Origin: Flavobacteriales bacterium
GTDB lineage: Bacteria > Bacteroidota > Bacteroidia > Flavobacteriales_D > Crocinitomicaceae
DNA: 33,239 nt
Reading direction: 5' to 3'
Assembly (NCBI GenBank): GCA_003331365.1
Contig: QOQC01000012.1
Span: forward strand, 1-33,239
The translations under genes and the position numbers were made by a program. Shown one piece after another: positions 1 to 8,343 of this stretch. A model generated the notes under the pieces. The model saw nothing but the letters and a program-made list of their open reading frames with translations, was not told the DNA's origin and did not search any database. Numbering within the stretch: position 1 is the first letter of the stretch; each line of letters opens with the position of its first letter.

Positions 1-1
1 A

Positions 2-178
2 GAATCACGAACCTCATCACCTATTTTAATTCCAAGAGATAAAGAATACATGCACCATATTGACGTGACAAACTTGTATCCTTGTGCTGAAGGTGCAGGA
101 TATGCGGGGGGCATTGTCTCAGCAGCTATAGATGGGATGAACTGTATGATTAAATTGGTGCAAAAAGAGGCGAATTAA
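2..178 (+). CDS. FAD-dependent dehydrogenase, C-terminal end (partial)
   Basis: Only the last 58 codons are present; the frame enters from the left edge and stops at TAA 176-178. The visible tail contains ESRTSSPILIPRD and later NLYPCAEGAGYAGGIVSAA. This matches the C-terminal FAD-contacting region of the uncharacterised NAD(P)/FAD-dependent dehydrogenase family (COG2509 type), where the Gly-rich GEGAGYAGGI segment closes over the flavin. The substrate of this family is not established. The protein is probably cytoplasmic, because nothing in the fragment suggests export. The family call rests on the distinctive tail motif; the start and the N-terminal Rossmann motif lie outside the window. 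Confidence 0.8.
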   Translation, partial: ESRTSSPILIPRDKEYMHHIDVTNLYPCAEGAGYAGGIVSAAIDGMNCMIKLVQKEAN

Positions 179-229
179 ATTAATTTCGAAGACCTGATAA
201 AAGTCATATTTCTTTAAAAAACCTTGCGA

Positions 230-237
230 TATTTTTG
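230..237 (+). promoter_or_regulatory. -7 promoter box TATTTTTG of the T9SS cargo gene
   Basis: An exact match to the Bacteroidota -7 consensus TAnnTTTG lies four bases (AGCC) before the ATG at 242. No good TTTG -33 box is visible at the usual spacing. A start of transcription a few bases after the box would fall at or beside the start codon, so the mRNA should have almost no leader. Confidence 0.6.
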
Positions 238-241
238 AGCC

Positions 242-1282
242 ATGAAAAAATGGCTTCACTTAATTATATTGCTACCTCTAACAATTGTTGGACAAAGCTA
301 TCAAACTTTTGATAACGGAACATCAAGCTATAATTGGCATCCCTTTTATGGCTTATATGATTATTCACAGAACATGTACATCTATAATCAGAATGATTTA
401 GGCAGCAATGGAAAAGAAATGTTTGAATTGTCCTTTGAACTATTTGGTTATGGTCAAAACTATGCATTTAATGGCATTACCATCAAGCTAGCGCATACTA
501 CTGACAGTATTTTTAAGTCAGATGCAACTGTAAACTTAAGTAACATTAATTATACTGACCTTACAACGTGTGTAGAATTGTATAATCTGACAATCAGCTC
601 AAATGGATGGATCAGAATACCTTTTACTTCCACTTTTTATTATAACGGAGTGGATAATCTTCTTGTAATCATCGAAAATCATGACGGAGAATGGGATTCA
701 GGTTTTGGATCAGCGTATTGTGACTATAAAAACCAATATGTAAGTTGGTATACATTTTCAGATAATTCTTATCCTACCGGAACAGGTACGAGAGATAAAT
801 TCATTCCAAATATTCAATTTGGTTATTTTGATTTCAATCCTCTACCCATAACCTTATATTCTTTTGATGCACAAATCGTTCAGGGTGGTTTAAAACCTTC
901 GGTTCAATTGAATTGGTCAACTGCTTCAGAAAGAAACAACCATTACTTTACCATTTGGAGGTCTATAGATGGTATTGATTGGAATGCCATTGAAAATATT
1001 GCTGGTGCTGAAAATTCCACAGAACTTTTGAGCTATGAATTCTTGGATCAAAACGTTCCCGTATCGGCATTTCACAAAGGCATCATTTATTATAAATTAT
1101 CCCAATCAGATTACGATGGCACCACTGAATTCTTTGACATTATTGGAGTAGAATTACCAATTAAAGAAAATTATCAAAAAAAAATAATCAATATTCTTGG
1201 TCAGGATATTAAAAAACACGAGAAAGGCTTAATTTTCGAAGTTGATAACTTTGGCCTGGTCCGTAAAAAGTATAAAAATTAG
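242..1282 (+). CDS. Secreted protein with degenerate T9SS type A-like sorting tail
   Basis: This 346-residue protein begins with a Sec signal peptide (MKKWLHLIILLPLTIVGQ). The N-terminal two thirds are rich in Tyr, Asn and Trp and look like a beta-sandwich of unknown role. Residues about 200-300 (PITLYSFDAQ, then LNWSTASERNNHYFTIWRS, then YYKLSQSDYDG) match the Fn3-like region often found just before the sorting domain of Bacteroidota secreted proteins. The last 35 residues (KIINILGQDIKKHEKG, ending VRKKYKN) resemble the type A C-terminal signal, although the usual hydrophobic strand is short and charged. I infer export across the outer membrane by the type IX system. The ATG at 242 is supported by the promoter box four bases upstream. 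The biological function is not recognisable. Confidence 0.75.
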   Translation: MKKWLHLIILLPLTIVGQSYQTFDNGTSSYNWHPFYGLYDYSQNMYIYNQNDLGSNGKEMFELSFELFGYGQNYAFNGITIKLAHTTDSIFKSDATVNLSNINYTDLTTCVELYNLTISSNGWIRIPFTSTFYYNGVDNLLVIIENHDGEWDSGFGSAYCDYKNQYVSWYTFSDNSYPTGTGTRDKFIPNIQFGYFDFNPLPITLYSFDAQIVQGGLKPSVQLNWSTASERNNHYFTIWRSIDGIDWNAIENIAGAENSTELLSYEFLDQNVPVSAFHKGIIYYKLSQSDYDGTTEFFDIIGVELPIKENYQKKIINILGQDIKKHEKGLIFEVDNFGLVRKKYKN

Positions 1283-1346
1283 GACTATAAAATCGATTGC
1301 CTTAAGGATACAAATTCAATAAGCTTTACTAAAATTAAAATTACCC

Positions 1347-1354
1347 TATTTTTG
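1347..1354 (+). promoter_or_regulatory. -7 promoter box TATTTTTG of mnmA
   Basis: Exact TAnnTTTG match ending four bases (TATC) before the mnmA ATG at 1359. A weak -33 candidate, TTTA at 1325-1328, lies 18 bases upstream of the box. The spacing predicts transcription starting at or next to the start codon. Confidence 0.6.
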
Positions 1355-1358
1355 TATC

Positions 1359-2528
1359 ATGAAAAGGGTTGTAGTCGGTTTATCCGGAGGCGTTGATTCT
1401 AGCGTCGCGGCACATCTACTCGTTGAACAAGGGTATGAGGTCATAGGAATGTTCATGAAAAATTGGCATGATGAATCCGTTACGATATCTGATGAATGTC
1501 CATGGATTGACGATTCCAATGATGCCCTACTCGTTGCCGATAAATTGGGAATTCCTTTTCAGGTTATCGATCTCAGTAAAGAATATAAAGAGCGTATTGT
1601 AAACTATATGTTTGCCGAATATGAAGCAGGTCGAACTCCAAATCCAGACGTATTGTGCAATAGGGAAATTAAATTTGACGTATTCATGAAAGCCGCTTTG
1701 GAGCTTGGTGCTGATTACGTTGCTACGGGACATTATTGCCAAAAAAGGAAAGGAAAATCTAATGGATTTGACTTAGTTTCTGGAGTAGACAAATCAAAAG
1801 ATCAATCCTATTTTCTTTGTCAAATTACTCAGGATCAGCTCTCTAAAGTTCTTTTTCCAATTGGTCATCTCGAAAAAAAAGAGGTCCGAAAAATTGCAAA
1901 AGAAGAACAATTGGTGACTGCAGATAAGAAAGACTCTCAGGGCCTTTGTTTTGTTGGGAAAATAAAACTCCCAGAATTTTTACAACAGCAACTGAAGAGC
2001 CAACGAGGAAAAGTGATTGAAATCCCAGACGATCATCATCAATTTAAAAATTATCACTCAATAAATAATAATATTGAAAATATTGAAAAATTGTCTTTGC
2101 CTTTTAAATACACTCCAAATGATGGACTAAAGGTCGCAGAGCACAATGGCGCTCATTTTTATACGATTGGTCAAAGAAAAGGATTACACGTTGGAGGTAG
2201 ACCAGAGCCAAGCTTCGTAATAGGTATTGATACACAGGAAAATTACGTTTATACAGGTCAATCAAAAAGTCATCCCGGATTAAATAGATATGCCTTAAAA
2301 CTTAAAAAGAAATCCATAAATTGGATTAATGAAAAAATCATAAACAACCAACAATCCTATCTATTTAGAATAAGATATAGACAGGAGCTCCAAAAAGGAG
2401 TTTTAGTCAATAAAAATGGAGATTGGTATATTTTGTTTGATAAGAAACAAACCGCAATAAGTCCTGGTCAATTTGCAGCATGGTACTCACAAGAGGTACT
2501 AGTAGGCTCTGGAGTTATTGATTATTAA
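1359..2528 (+). CDS. mnmA: tRNA-specific 2-thiouridylase MnmA
   Basis: MnmA activates U34 of Lys, Glu and Gln tRNAs with ATP and inserts sulfur to make s2U34. The 389-residue length is normal for the family. The N-terminal PP-loop SGGVDSS spans residues 9-15. The two catalytic cysteines are present: Cys100 in [12 protein letters not shown] and Cys197 in DSQGLCFVG. The C-terminal barrel region contains [13 protein letters not shown]. Residues about 220-250 form an Asn- and His-rich insert before that motif, which I take to be a lineage-typical loop. The gene appears monocistronic. It ends convergently with the small minus-strand gene, sharing the bases TTAA at 2525-2528. The start is fixed by the -7 box immediately upstream. 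Confidence 0.97.
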   Translation: MKRVVVGLSGGVDSSVAAHLLVEQGYEVIGMFMKNWHDESVTISDECPWIDDSNDALLVADKLGIPFQVIDLSKEYKERIVNYMFAEYEAGRTPNPDVLCNREIKFDVFMKAALELGADYVATGHYCQKRKGKSNGFDLVSGVDKSKDQSYFLCQITQDQLSKVLFPIGHLEKKEVRKIAKEEQLVTADKKDSQGLCFVGKIKLPEFLQQQLKSQRGKVIEIPDDHHQFKNYHSINNNIENIEKLSLPFKYTPNDGLKVAEHNGAHFYTIGQRKGLHVGGRPEPSFVIGIDTQENYVYTGQSKSHPGLNRYALKLKKKSINWINEKIINNQQSYLFRIRYRQELQKGVLVNKNGDWYILFDKKQTAISPGQFAAWYSQEVLVGSGVIDY

Positions 2529-2713
2529 TTCATATTAATTGAAAACATAAGCGTATCATTCTCAACACTGGTTCTGTTTTTCACTAAATCCATTAAAGAT
2601 GCAACTTCATGAATATCAATAGGGCTTTCAGTTCCCATTTCTCGATGCTTCGATAATTTTAGTTGAGCTTTTCTTACCTTATTTGTTCTCAATGTTTGAA
2701 TGTTTCTTTTCAT
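2525..2713 (-). CDS. Possible small basic protein, 62 residues
   Basis: I do not recognise this family. Reading from ATG 2713 gives a 62-residue protein with a basic N-terminal half ([17 protein letters not shown]), a helical middle containing [16 protein letters not shown], and no signal peptide. A longer reading from TTG at 2764 is possible but less likely. Three observations favour a real gene. It fills an otherwise empty 330-base gap. A CTTG element and AACTTTTG (one mismatch to TAnnTTTG), 18 bases apart, stand just before the ATG. Its stop interlocks with the mnmA stop in TTAA, as in two other convergent pairs here. It remains a prediction. Between 2714 and 2860 I see nothing else. Confidence 0.4.
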   Translation of the reverse strand: MKRNIQTLRTNKVRKAQLKLSKHREMGTESPIDIHEVASLMDLVKNRTSVENDTLMFSINMN

Positions 2714-2860
2714 GACAAAAGTTTTTCTGATAGGTATAACGCAAGAATCATTCCAAGGTTTCAATTCGCATGTATTCCTTTAAATTTTGATATTTTATCG
2801 TTATCATGGATAGATGACTTAATCATCATTTAGTAGTTCAAAATTACCATCAATAGTGTG

Positions 2861-2868
2861 TATATTTG
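2861..2868 (+). promoter_or_regulatory. -7 promoter box TATATTTG of the lipoprotein gene
   Basis: Exact TAnnTTTG match ending four bases (CCCC) before ATG 2873. Because the box lies inside the longer reading frame that begins with GTG 2858, it argues that translation starts at 2873 and not at 2858. Confidence 0.6.
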
Positions 2869-2872
2869 CCCC

Positions 2873-3697
2873 ATGAAATTAGTTTATTTCGTGATGACAT
2901 GTAGCGTGCTATTAAGTTGCAACTCTGCATCGGATAGCAAAAGTTCTGAACCAGATAAAGACGAGAATACAGATATTTTTGGAAACGAAATAGTTAATCA
3001 ACCGGTTAATCAACCAAACCTACTCGACAGTACAGAACAATATTTAAATGATGTTATTGATGTTCACTGTAGAAAGACTTTATACATTTCTGAAGAAGAA
3101 GATTATGAAATAAAGGTATTCAAAGAATATCTTAATCAAGATAGTGTTATAGATGCCATCATTACTATTAATCGATTGGCTTTCGCCAAGAAAAAAGCGC
3201 AAGAATCAGAACAGCCGATAAAAGCCAAGGAAATTGGCTATATGGGACCATTCAATGCTTTTTATTTTTACAACGGTGCTACAAATCAAATTTCCACCCC
3301 TCTTGTTGTCCCTTCCTCTCCCCTCGTAAATCTTAAAATTAGTTTTGAAAATATAAGCAACAATTCATATAAAGATGTATTGGTGGATTATCGAATTAGA
3401 AACTCTAGCACAAGACAGGTTTACTTTTTATACGGTATGGTTCCATCACTGGTCTTTGAACACACTATATTTGATGAACTAGGAACAAATAAGCAAGAAG
3501 CCTACTCATTTAACTACAATCCCGGAACTCAATCTGAAATTAAAAATATCCTTTTAACACAAGGGCAAGTAAACCGAATTCCCAAGCAATCAGATTTATT
3601 CACCTTTGAACCTGAAATAATAAATACAAAAAAAACAGTTCAGGAATTTTTCTTTATACCGGGACAAGGAAAATATTTTTCTTTGGGAAAGAATTAA
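2873..3697 (+). CDS. Uncharacterised lipoprotein, 274 residues
   Basis: The protein has a short signal peptide ending in the lipobox LLSC, with Cys16 as the lipidation site. An acidic Ser/Asp/Glu-rich linker follows (SASDSKSSEPDKDE), which could act as a lipoprotein surface-export signal of the kind known in Bacteroidota; that is inference. A short duplicated VNQP unit lies near residue 38. The rest (about residues 45-274) is a globular domain with alternating polar and hydrophobic strands and no motif I recognise. I chose ATG 2873 over GTG 2858 because the -7 promoter box lies between them and because the signal peptide then begins in the usual way. The stop overlaps that of the convergent TonB-dependent receptor in TTAA 3694-3697. 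Confidence 0.75.
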   Translation: MKLVYFVMTCSVLLSCNSASDSKSSEPDKDENTDIFGNEIVNQPVNQPNLLDSTEQYLNDVIDVHCRKTLYISEEEDYEIKVFKEYLNQDSVIDAIITINRLAFAKKKAQESEQPIKAKEIGYMGPFNAFYFYNGATNQISTPLVVPSSPLVNLKISFENISNNSYKDVLVDYRIRNSSTRQVYFLYGMVPSLVFEHTIFDELGTNKQEAYSFNYNPGTQSEIKNILLTQGQVNRIPKQSDLFTFEPEIINTKKTVQEFFFIPGQGKYFSLGKN

Positions 3698-6207
3698 AAC
3701 TTACCCCGGATCGTAATGATAAAGTTTCTACCCGGAGCTGAAATATTAGAGGCGAATTTCCTGTAATTCTGGTCAAGAATGTTTTCACATGCAAATTGAA
3801 GGGATAGATTTTTATTAAAGGCATAATTGCATCTCAAATTTATTGTGTGCCAGCTAGGCATCCCATCTGGTAGAGCAAATGCATAATTATCTTCGCCAAC
3901 CAAATTATAATCTGAAAGGCGCTTCCAAGCAGAATAATTCATAAAGAACTCTGTTGATACTTTCTTTCTTTGATACTTTAAGCTAAGTCTTCCAAAAACG
4001 GGAGGAATATGATCTAAAGGATAAGGTATGGTGTCCGTTAAAATTCTACCATAAGTGTAATTAATAGTAGCATATACATTCAAATATTTACCTAAGTTTC
4101 CGGACAAAACACCTTCTAAACCCATTACATAAGCCCTATTTGCATTTGTCGTAGTAATTACCCCACTGTACGTTCCTTCGTAGAATATAGAATCCTCTCC
4201 ATTAAAACTTGCATTTTGAATGGTCAATGCATTCGTTAAAAATGTACCAAAAATATTTGTCGAAAATTTAAGCTTTTTAAAAAGCATCAACTCAGAACCC
4301 ATTTCAAGATTGTAAGAATATTCGGGTTTTAAATTTGGATTTGGAACAATTACTTTTCCTGGAACGGATTCAAAAACTTTAGACACGTCATCCACATTTG
4401 GAGCCCTAAATCCGGTGGCAAAAGAAATGGTATATCGAAATGATTCTTTGGGCATGAAAATCAAACCTAAATTCCCATTGATAGAAGAGTTTTGTTGATT
4501 GATTGCATTAAAAGGAAAAGGGAAAAATGTTTGGTCAATAAACAAAGCATTCAGCCTAACATGTGAAGCACGGATACCGGCATTTAATATAGTCTTTTTT
4601 GATAGTTCCCAAGTATCTGTGCAGTAGGCTGCAAAAGAGGTCATATCAGACCCTCCGTCTGGGTAACGCGTATCAAGTGGTGAATTTTGGAGCGTAAATA
4701 TTGTTGTTGAATAAGCGGTTGAGCCAACAATGTTATGAGCTATATCTAATCCATAATTCAATTCATGTTTACTACCCGTCTCGCCTGACTGAATTAAATC
4801 TTTTGAGAAATCAAAGTTTAAAGTAAAAATATCTAAATCTTCTATCCGACTTTTAAGCTGATCATCCTGGTAAAGCCTTACCATTCGGCTCTCCGTAATC
4901 GCCTGATAAGCTGCAATCAGCTTAGCATGATCATACCATTTATTAGACTTAGAATGCTCGAAAGTATAAGAGGAGAGAAACCTATATTGTGGTCCATAAT
5001 ACCATTCAGCATATTTAGCGACCCCATTTTCCATTTGCGTTAAGCGATCGTACCTGTCAATATTTCCAGAGTTGGAAAGCTGAATATTTAGCTTATGACT
5101 TACGAATTGATTCTGTCGAAATATAAGTTTTTGAAGTAGGTCAAATTGTTGATATGCAGAACCTATCTGTAGGTTTGGATCATTGTTAGTCATCATTGTA
5201 TCTAAGCCATTCACACGAGAAACATACCAATTCCTCTCACCAAAACCTTGAGCAAACTCTTTCCTTCTAGCGCCTTGTCTTAAGTCACCAAAATTGGAAT
5301 ATGTAAATGATGTTAATGATCCTACTTTATCATTTCCAACAGAAACGTGCGCATTTGTGGAAAAACCGTTTGCAGCAGAAAAATATCTGGAGTACGCATT
5401 ACCAAGTACCAATGTTTTATTTGGGTTTCTACTTAATAAAGGGTCTTTTGTTTTAAAGGTCATTACCCCTCCTATTGCATCAGAACCATAAACTACAGAA
5501 CCTGGACCAAATAAAACCTCTACCCGATCCATAATGGAATTATCAAGGGTAATGATATTTTGTAAATGACCACCTCTGTAAATCGCATTATTCATACGTA
5601 CACCATCTACGACCATTAATACTTTATTGGTTTCAAAACCCCTTATTATTGGACTTCCTCCACCCAGCTGACTCTTTTGAACAAATACATTTCCCGAATT
5701 ATCAATTAAATCTGCCATTGAGGATTGATTTTGCGCTTCCATTTCCTTGCTCCTCATTACACGAATTTTCTGAATAACATCTTTTTTCTTTTCTGATATT
5801 CGATTTGCTGATACGACGGTTTCCTCCAATGTGTTTGCACTTGATTCAAGTCCAACCTTGAAACTAATCTCCCTTAGAGTCTTGAAAGTAAGCGTCTTTG
5901 AAATATAATCTTCGTGATAAAATGAAATTCGCCATTGCGTATCCGCAAGGTTAAAAATATCTATTTGAATTTTTCCCTTTTTATTGGTGTAATGATTCTC
6001 AACAAGAGTGAATCCTCCCCTCGTTTGTTGAATTTTCCGTCCATCACCATACAGAACGACATCTTTGCCATAAATCAATACATTAACATCATAAATGGGC
6101 AAAGCGGAGACATCATCATAAACGGCAATTTTCTGTTGGCCAAAAATGCTTAAAGTACAAACGATATAAAAAATGAAAAGAAAATTATGAACTAGTGTCT
6201 TAATCAC
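3694..6207 (-). CDS. TonB-dependent outer-membrane receptor
   Basis: This 837-residue protein starts with a signal peptide ending near IFGQ. An N-terminal beta-sandwich (about residues 25-125) resembles the carboxypeptidase-regulatory-like domain common in Bacteroidota receptors. LEETVVSAN follows as a probable TonB box, then a plug domain with IRGFETNKVLMVVDGVRMNN and GPGSVVYGSDAIGGVM, and a 22-stranded-type barrel ending in NFIITIRGKF with a terminal Phe. The plug wording resembles heme or siderophore receptors more than SusC, and no SusD gene is adjacent. The ligand cannot be named from sequence. Translation starts with GTG 6207, supported by a TAAATTTG box four bases upstream. The nearest plus-strand neighbour is divergent, about 40 bases away. 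Confidence 0.9.
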   Translation of the reverse strand: MIKTLVHNFLFIFYIVCTLSIFGQQKIAVYDDVSALPIYDVNVLIYGKDVVLYGDGRKIQQTRGGFTLVENHYTNKKGKIQIDIFNLADTQWRISFYHEDYISKTLTFKTLREISFKVGLESSANTLEETVVSANRISEKKKDVIQKIRVMRSKEMEAQNQSSMADLIDNSGNVFVQKSQLGGGSPIIRGFETNKVLMVVDGVRMNNAIYRGGHLQNIITLDNSIMDRVEVLFGPGSVVYGSDAIGGVMTFKTKDPLLSRNPNKTLVLGNAYSRYFSAANGFSTNAHVSVGNDKVGSLTSFTYSNFGDLRQGARRKEFAQGFGERNWYVSRVNGLDTMMTNNDPNLQIGSAYQQFDLLQKLIFRQNQFVSHKLNIQLSNSGNIDRYDRLTQMENGVAKYAEWYYGPQYRFLSSYTFEHSKSNKWYDHAKLIAAYQAITESRMVRLYQDDQLKSRIEDLDIFTLNFDFSKDLIQSGETGSKHELNYGLDIAHNIVGSTAYSTTIFTLQNSPLDTRYPDGGSDMTSFAAYCTDTWELSKKTILNAGIRASHVRLNALFIDQTFFPFPFNAINQQNSSINGNLGLIFMPKESFRYTISFATGFRAPNVDDVSKVFESVPGKVIVPNPNLKPEYSYNLEMGSELMLFKKLKFSTNIFGTFLTNALTIQNASFNGEDSIFYEGTYSGVITTTNANRAYVMGLEGVLSGNLGKYLNVYATINYTYGRILTDTIPYPLDHIPPVFGRLSLKYQRKKVSTEFFMNYSAWKRLSDYNLVGEDNYAFALPDGMPSWHTINLRCNYAFNKNLSLQFACENILDQNYRKFASNISAPGRNFIITIRGKF

Positions 6208-6211
6208 CCCG

Positions 6212-6244
6212 CAAATTTATTATTTTTATTAGGTATTGTACAAA
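6212..6244 (-). promoter_or_regulatory. Promoter of the TonB-dependent receptor (TTTG-N21-TAAATTTG)
   Basis: On the minus strand TTTG (6244-6241) is followed 21 bases later by TAAATTTG (6219-6212), the best complete -33/-7 pair in the window. The -7 box ends four bases (CGGG) before the GTG start at 6207. The -33 element almost touches the ATG (6247) of the divergent hydrolase, so the two genes share a very short control region. Confidence 0.65.
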
Positions 6245-6246
6245 TT

Positions 6247-6861
6247 ATGAGCCATAGTTTTAAAGCCAGTAAAACTTATCGTTTCTTCTCCATTCCATCC
6301 GAAAATAATTCGAAAAATTTACTTGTTGCCCTTCACGGATATGGCCAGCTTGCAGCCTTTTTTATTAAGAAATTTAATTCATGCTCTAACGAATATACAA
6401 TACTCGCTCCAGAAGGGCCTCACCGCTTTTATAAAAATGGATATTCAGGCCGTGTAGGTGCTTCATGGATGACAAAAGAAGCCCGAGAAGATGACATTAA
6501 AGACAACATCAATTGGCTTACAGAGTGGCTAGTGAATCATTTAAAGCAAAATACATACGACAAAATCATTTTACTTGGATTTTCGCAAGGCGGTGCAACT
6601 GCAGCAAGATGGTATTATAATGATCCAGGTCAATTTGATCAACTCATTTTATGGGCGTCAATATTTCCACCTGATATTTCTAAACCAAAAATTAAATTAC
6701 CCAATAAAAACTTATTTGTAGTGGGTAAAAACGATGAGTTCATCAATGACGAAATGCGTTCAAATGAAGTTAAATTTTATCAAAACATAGGATTTGATAC
6801 CCATATTTACGACGGAAATCATGATATCGATCCTTTTGTGTTACAACAAATATTAAAATAG
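6247..6861 (+). CDS. Alpha/beta hydrolase, phospholipase/carboxylesterase type
   Basis: This 204-residue protein matches the small cytoplasmic carboxylesterase/phospholipase family. The oxyanion-hole motif LLVALHGYG is near residue 27. The nucleophile elbow GFSQGG has Ser113. Asp163 in GKNDEFI and His192 in GNHDID complete a plausible Ser-Asp-His triad in the expected order. There is no signal peptide, so the enzyme is probably cytosolic and acts on a short acyl ester; the true substrate is unknown. The gene is divergent from the TonB-dependent receptor and its stop codon lies one base from the stop of the convergent symporter gene. Its own promoter is poorly defined: TATTTTTA at 6221-6228 is a one-mismatch -7 box. 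Confidence 0.85.
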   Translation: MSHSFKASKTYRFFSIPSENNSKNLLVALHGYGQLAAFFIKKFNSCSNEYTILAPEGPHRFYKNGYSGRVGASWMTKEAREDDIKDNINWLTEWLVNHLKQNTYDKIILLGFSQGGATAARWYYNDPGQFDQLILWASIFPPDISKPKIKLPNKNLFVVGKNDEFINDEMRSNEVKFYQNIGFDTHIYDGNHDIDPFVLQQILK

Positions 6862-6862
6862 A

Positions 6863-8251
6863 TTATCTCCCTTCTTCTGACTTCGCTACAATTGCCGCCA
6901 CTGTCGCATCACTAGTAACATTGATAATAGTTCTACACATATCAAGAATACGATCAATCGGGTAGATAATAATGATCCACATTGGATTCAATCCAACTGA
7001 TGATAAAACAAACATGAGCATGATCAAACCAGCACTTGGAACTGCGGCGGAACCAATAGAAGCTAGAGTAGTTGTTGCAACTATACCAAGTTGCTGTGAT
7101 AAACTTAAATCTACTCCATGAAACTGCGCTAAAAAAATCACTGCCACTGCTTGATATAAAGAGGTTCCATCCATATTAACCGTTGCACCAATAGGTAGAA
7201 CAAAATCACTAACCTTTTTAGGTACTTTAAGCTCGTTTTCCACACACCTAATAGTCACGGGAAGTGTTGCAGCACTTGAGCTTGTAGAAAATGCAAGAAA
7301 CTGTGCAGGACTTAATTTTTTGAAGAACTCAACATAACCAAAACGAACGCCAAAAACTCTCTGTAATAAAGGGTAAAAGCCAAAAAGCAATAGACTCAGG
7401 CCGAGTAGAACGACTAATGTGTACATGCCTAAGGTACTAAAAAGCGAAAACAATTCAGAAGGTGAATTGGCAATTTTAGCGAGTACACCAGCCATTAAGC
7501 AAAAGACAAAAAAGGGAGAAATCGCCATAACCATATTTACCATTTTGATGAAAACCTCTCCCATTCCATCAAAAAATTCATGTACCTTCTTAGATTTATC
7601 GTTTTGAAGCATGGAAAGAGCTATTCCGAAAAATAGAGAGAAAAAGATGACTTGTAGCATGAGCTTACTACTTGAAAAAGATTTCACTAAATTCTCTGGA
7701 ACCATGTCAACAAAAGGCTGCAGTGGGCCTGGGTCTCTTTTTTTTGCCTCTTCATTTTTTGTCATCATTTTTTGATAATCGGAAGAACCCTTTTCTTCGG
7801 ATAAAGATTTTTCTATTGCACTTACAACTGCGGGATCCGCATTTTTAAGTTCATTTTTTCCGTCTTTGATTTCCATCCCTTCAGCATGTGCCCAAATCTC
7901 GTATCGTAAACGATTTGTATTTTCTAATGAAGTTTTACCCGGTTTGATAAGATTCACCAAACTTAAACCAATGGTTACGGAAGTAATTGTCGTGAGCAAA
8001 TATAAACCAAGAGTTTTAGCACCAATTCTTCCTAACTGACGTACATTTCCAAGACTCGCCACACCACTGACAATTGAAAATAAGACCAAAGGAATCGCAA
8101 TAAACTTCAAGCAATTTATGAATATTACACCAAAGGGGTCAATCCAATCTACTGTAAAATCATTCCAACCGGCATAACCCGAAATTAGTGCCCATACAAC
8201 ACCTAAAATCATTCCAATCATGATTTTCCAATGCAATGCCAAATTCTTCAT
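6863..8251 (-). CDS. Dicarboxylate/amino-acid:cation symporter (DAACS family)
   Basis: The 462-residue inner-membrane protein has the hallmarks of the glutamate/aspartate/dicarboxylate symporter family. These are the Ser-rich HP1 loop AFSTSSSAATLPVT, the cation-binding NMDGT motif at residues 359-363 in TM7, and the HP2 region IGSAAVPSAGLI. Eight transmembrane segments can be traced. Residues about 108-185 form a long hydrophilic, Lys/Glu-rich loop after the third segment (it includes AIEKSLSEEKGSSDYQKMM), longer than in E. coli GltP. It probably imports glutamate, aspartate or C4-dicarboxylates with Na+ or H+; sequence alone does not choose between them. It is divergent from the carboxylase gene. 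Confidence 0.93.
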   Translation of the reverse strand: MKNLALHWKIMIGMILGVVWALISGYAGWNDFTVDWIDPFGVIFINCLKFIAIPLVLFSIVSGVASLGNVRQLGRIGAKTLGLYLLTTITSVTIGLSLVNLIKPGKTSLENTNRLRYEIWAHAEGMEIKDGKNELKNADPAVVSAIEKSLSEEKGSSDYQKMMTKNEEAKKRDPGPLQPFVDMVPENLVKSFSSSKLMLQVIFFSLFFGIALSMLQNDKSKKVHEFFDGMGEVFIKMVNMVMAISPFFVFCLMAGVLAKIANSPSELFSLFSTLGMYTLVVLLGLSLLLFGFYPLLQRVFGVRFGYVEFFKKLSPAQFLAFSTSSSAATLPVTIRCVENELKVPKKVSDFVLPIGATVNMDGTSLYQAVAVIFLAQFHGVDLSLSQQLGIVATTTLASIGSAAVPSAGLIMLMFVLSSVGLNPMWIIIIYPIDRILDMCRTIINVTSDATVAAIVAKSEEGR

Positions 8252-8267
8252 AATTCAAAATTTTAGA

Positions 8268-8275
8268 CAAATGTA
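8268..8275 (-). promoter_or_regulatory. -7 promoter box TACATTTG of the symporter gene
   Basis: Exact TAnnTTTG match on the minus strand, 16 bases before the ATG at 8251. I see no clear -33 TTTG at the expected spacing. Confidence 0.5.
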
Positions 8276-8319
8276 CAATTTAAGGTGTAAATCTATACGA
8301 GTGAAAAACTTGAGTTTCG

Positions 8320-8327
8320 TATATTTG
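8320..8327 (+). promoter_or_regulatory. -7 promoter box TATATTTG of the acyl-CoA carboxylase gene
   Basis: Exact TAnnTTTG match 16 bases before ATG 8344, giving a leader of about ten bases. It is divergent from the symporter promoter; the two boxes are 44 bases apart. No good -33 element is visible. Confidence 0.5.
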
Positions 8328-8343
8328 AATTCAAATTATTCCT

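Noticed and set aside
2858-2872. GTG 2858 as the start of the lipoprotein gene
   Set aside because: The -7 box lies within this extension and the lipoprotein signal begins naturally at ATG 2873.
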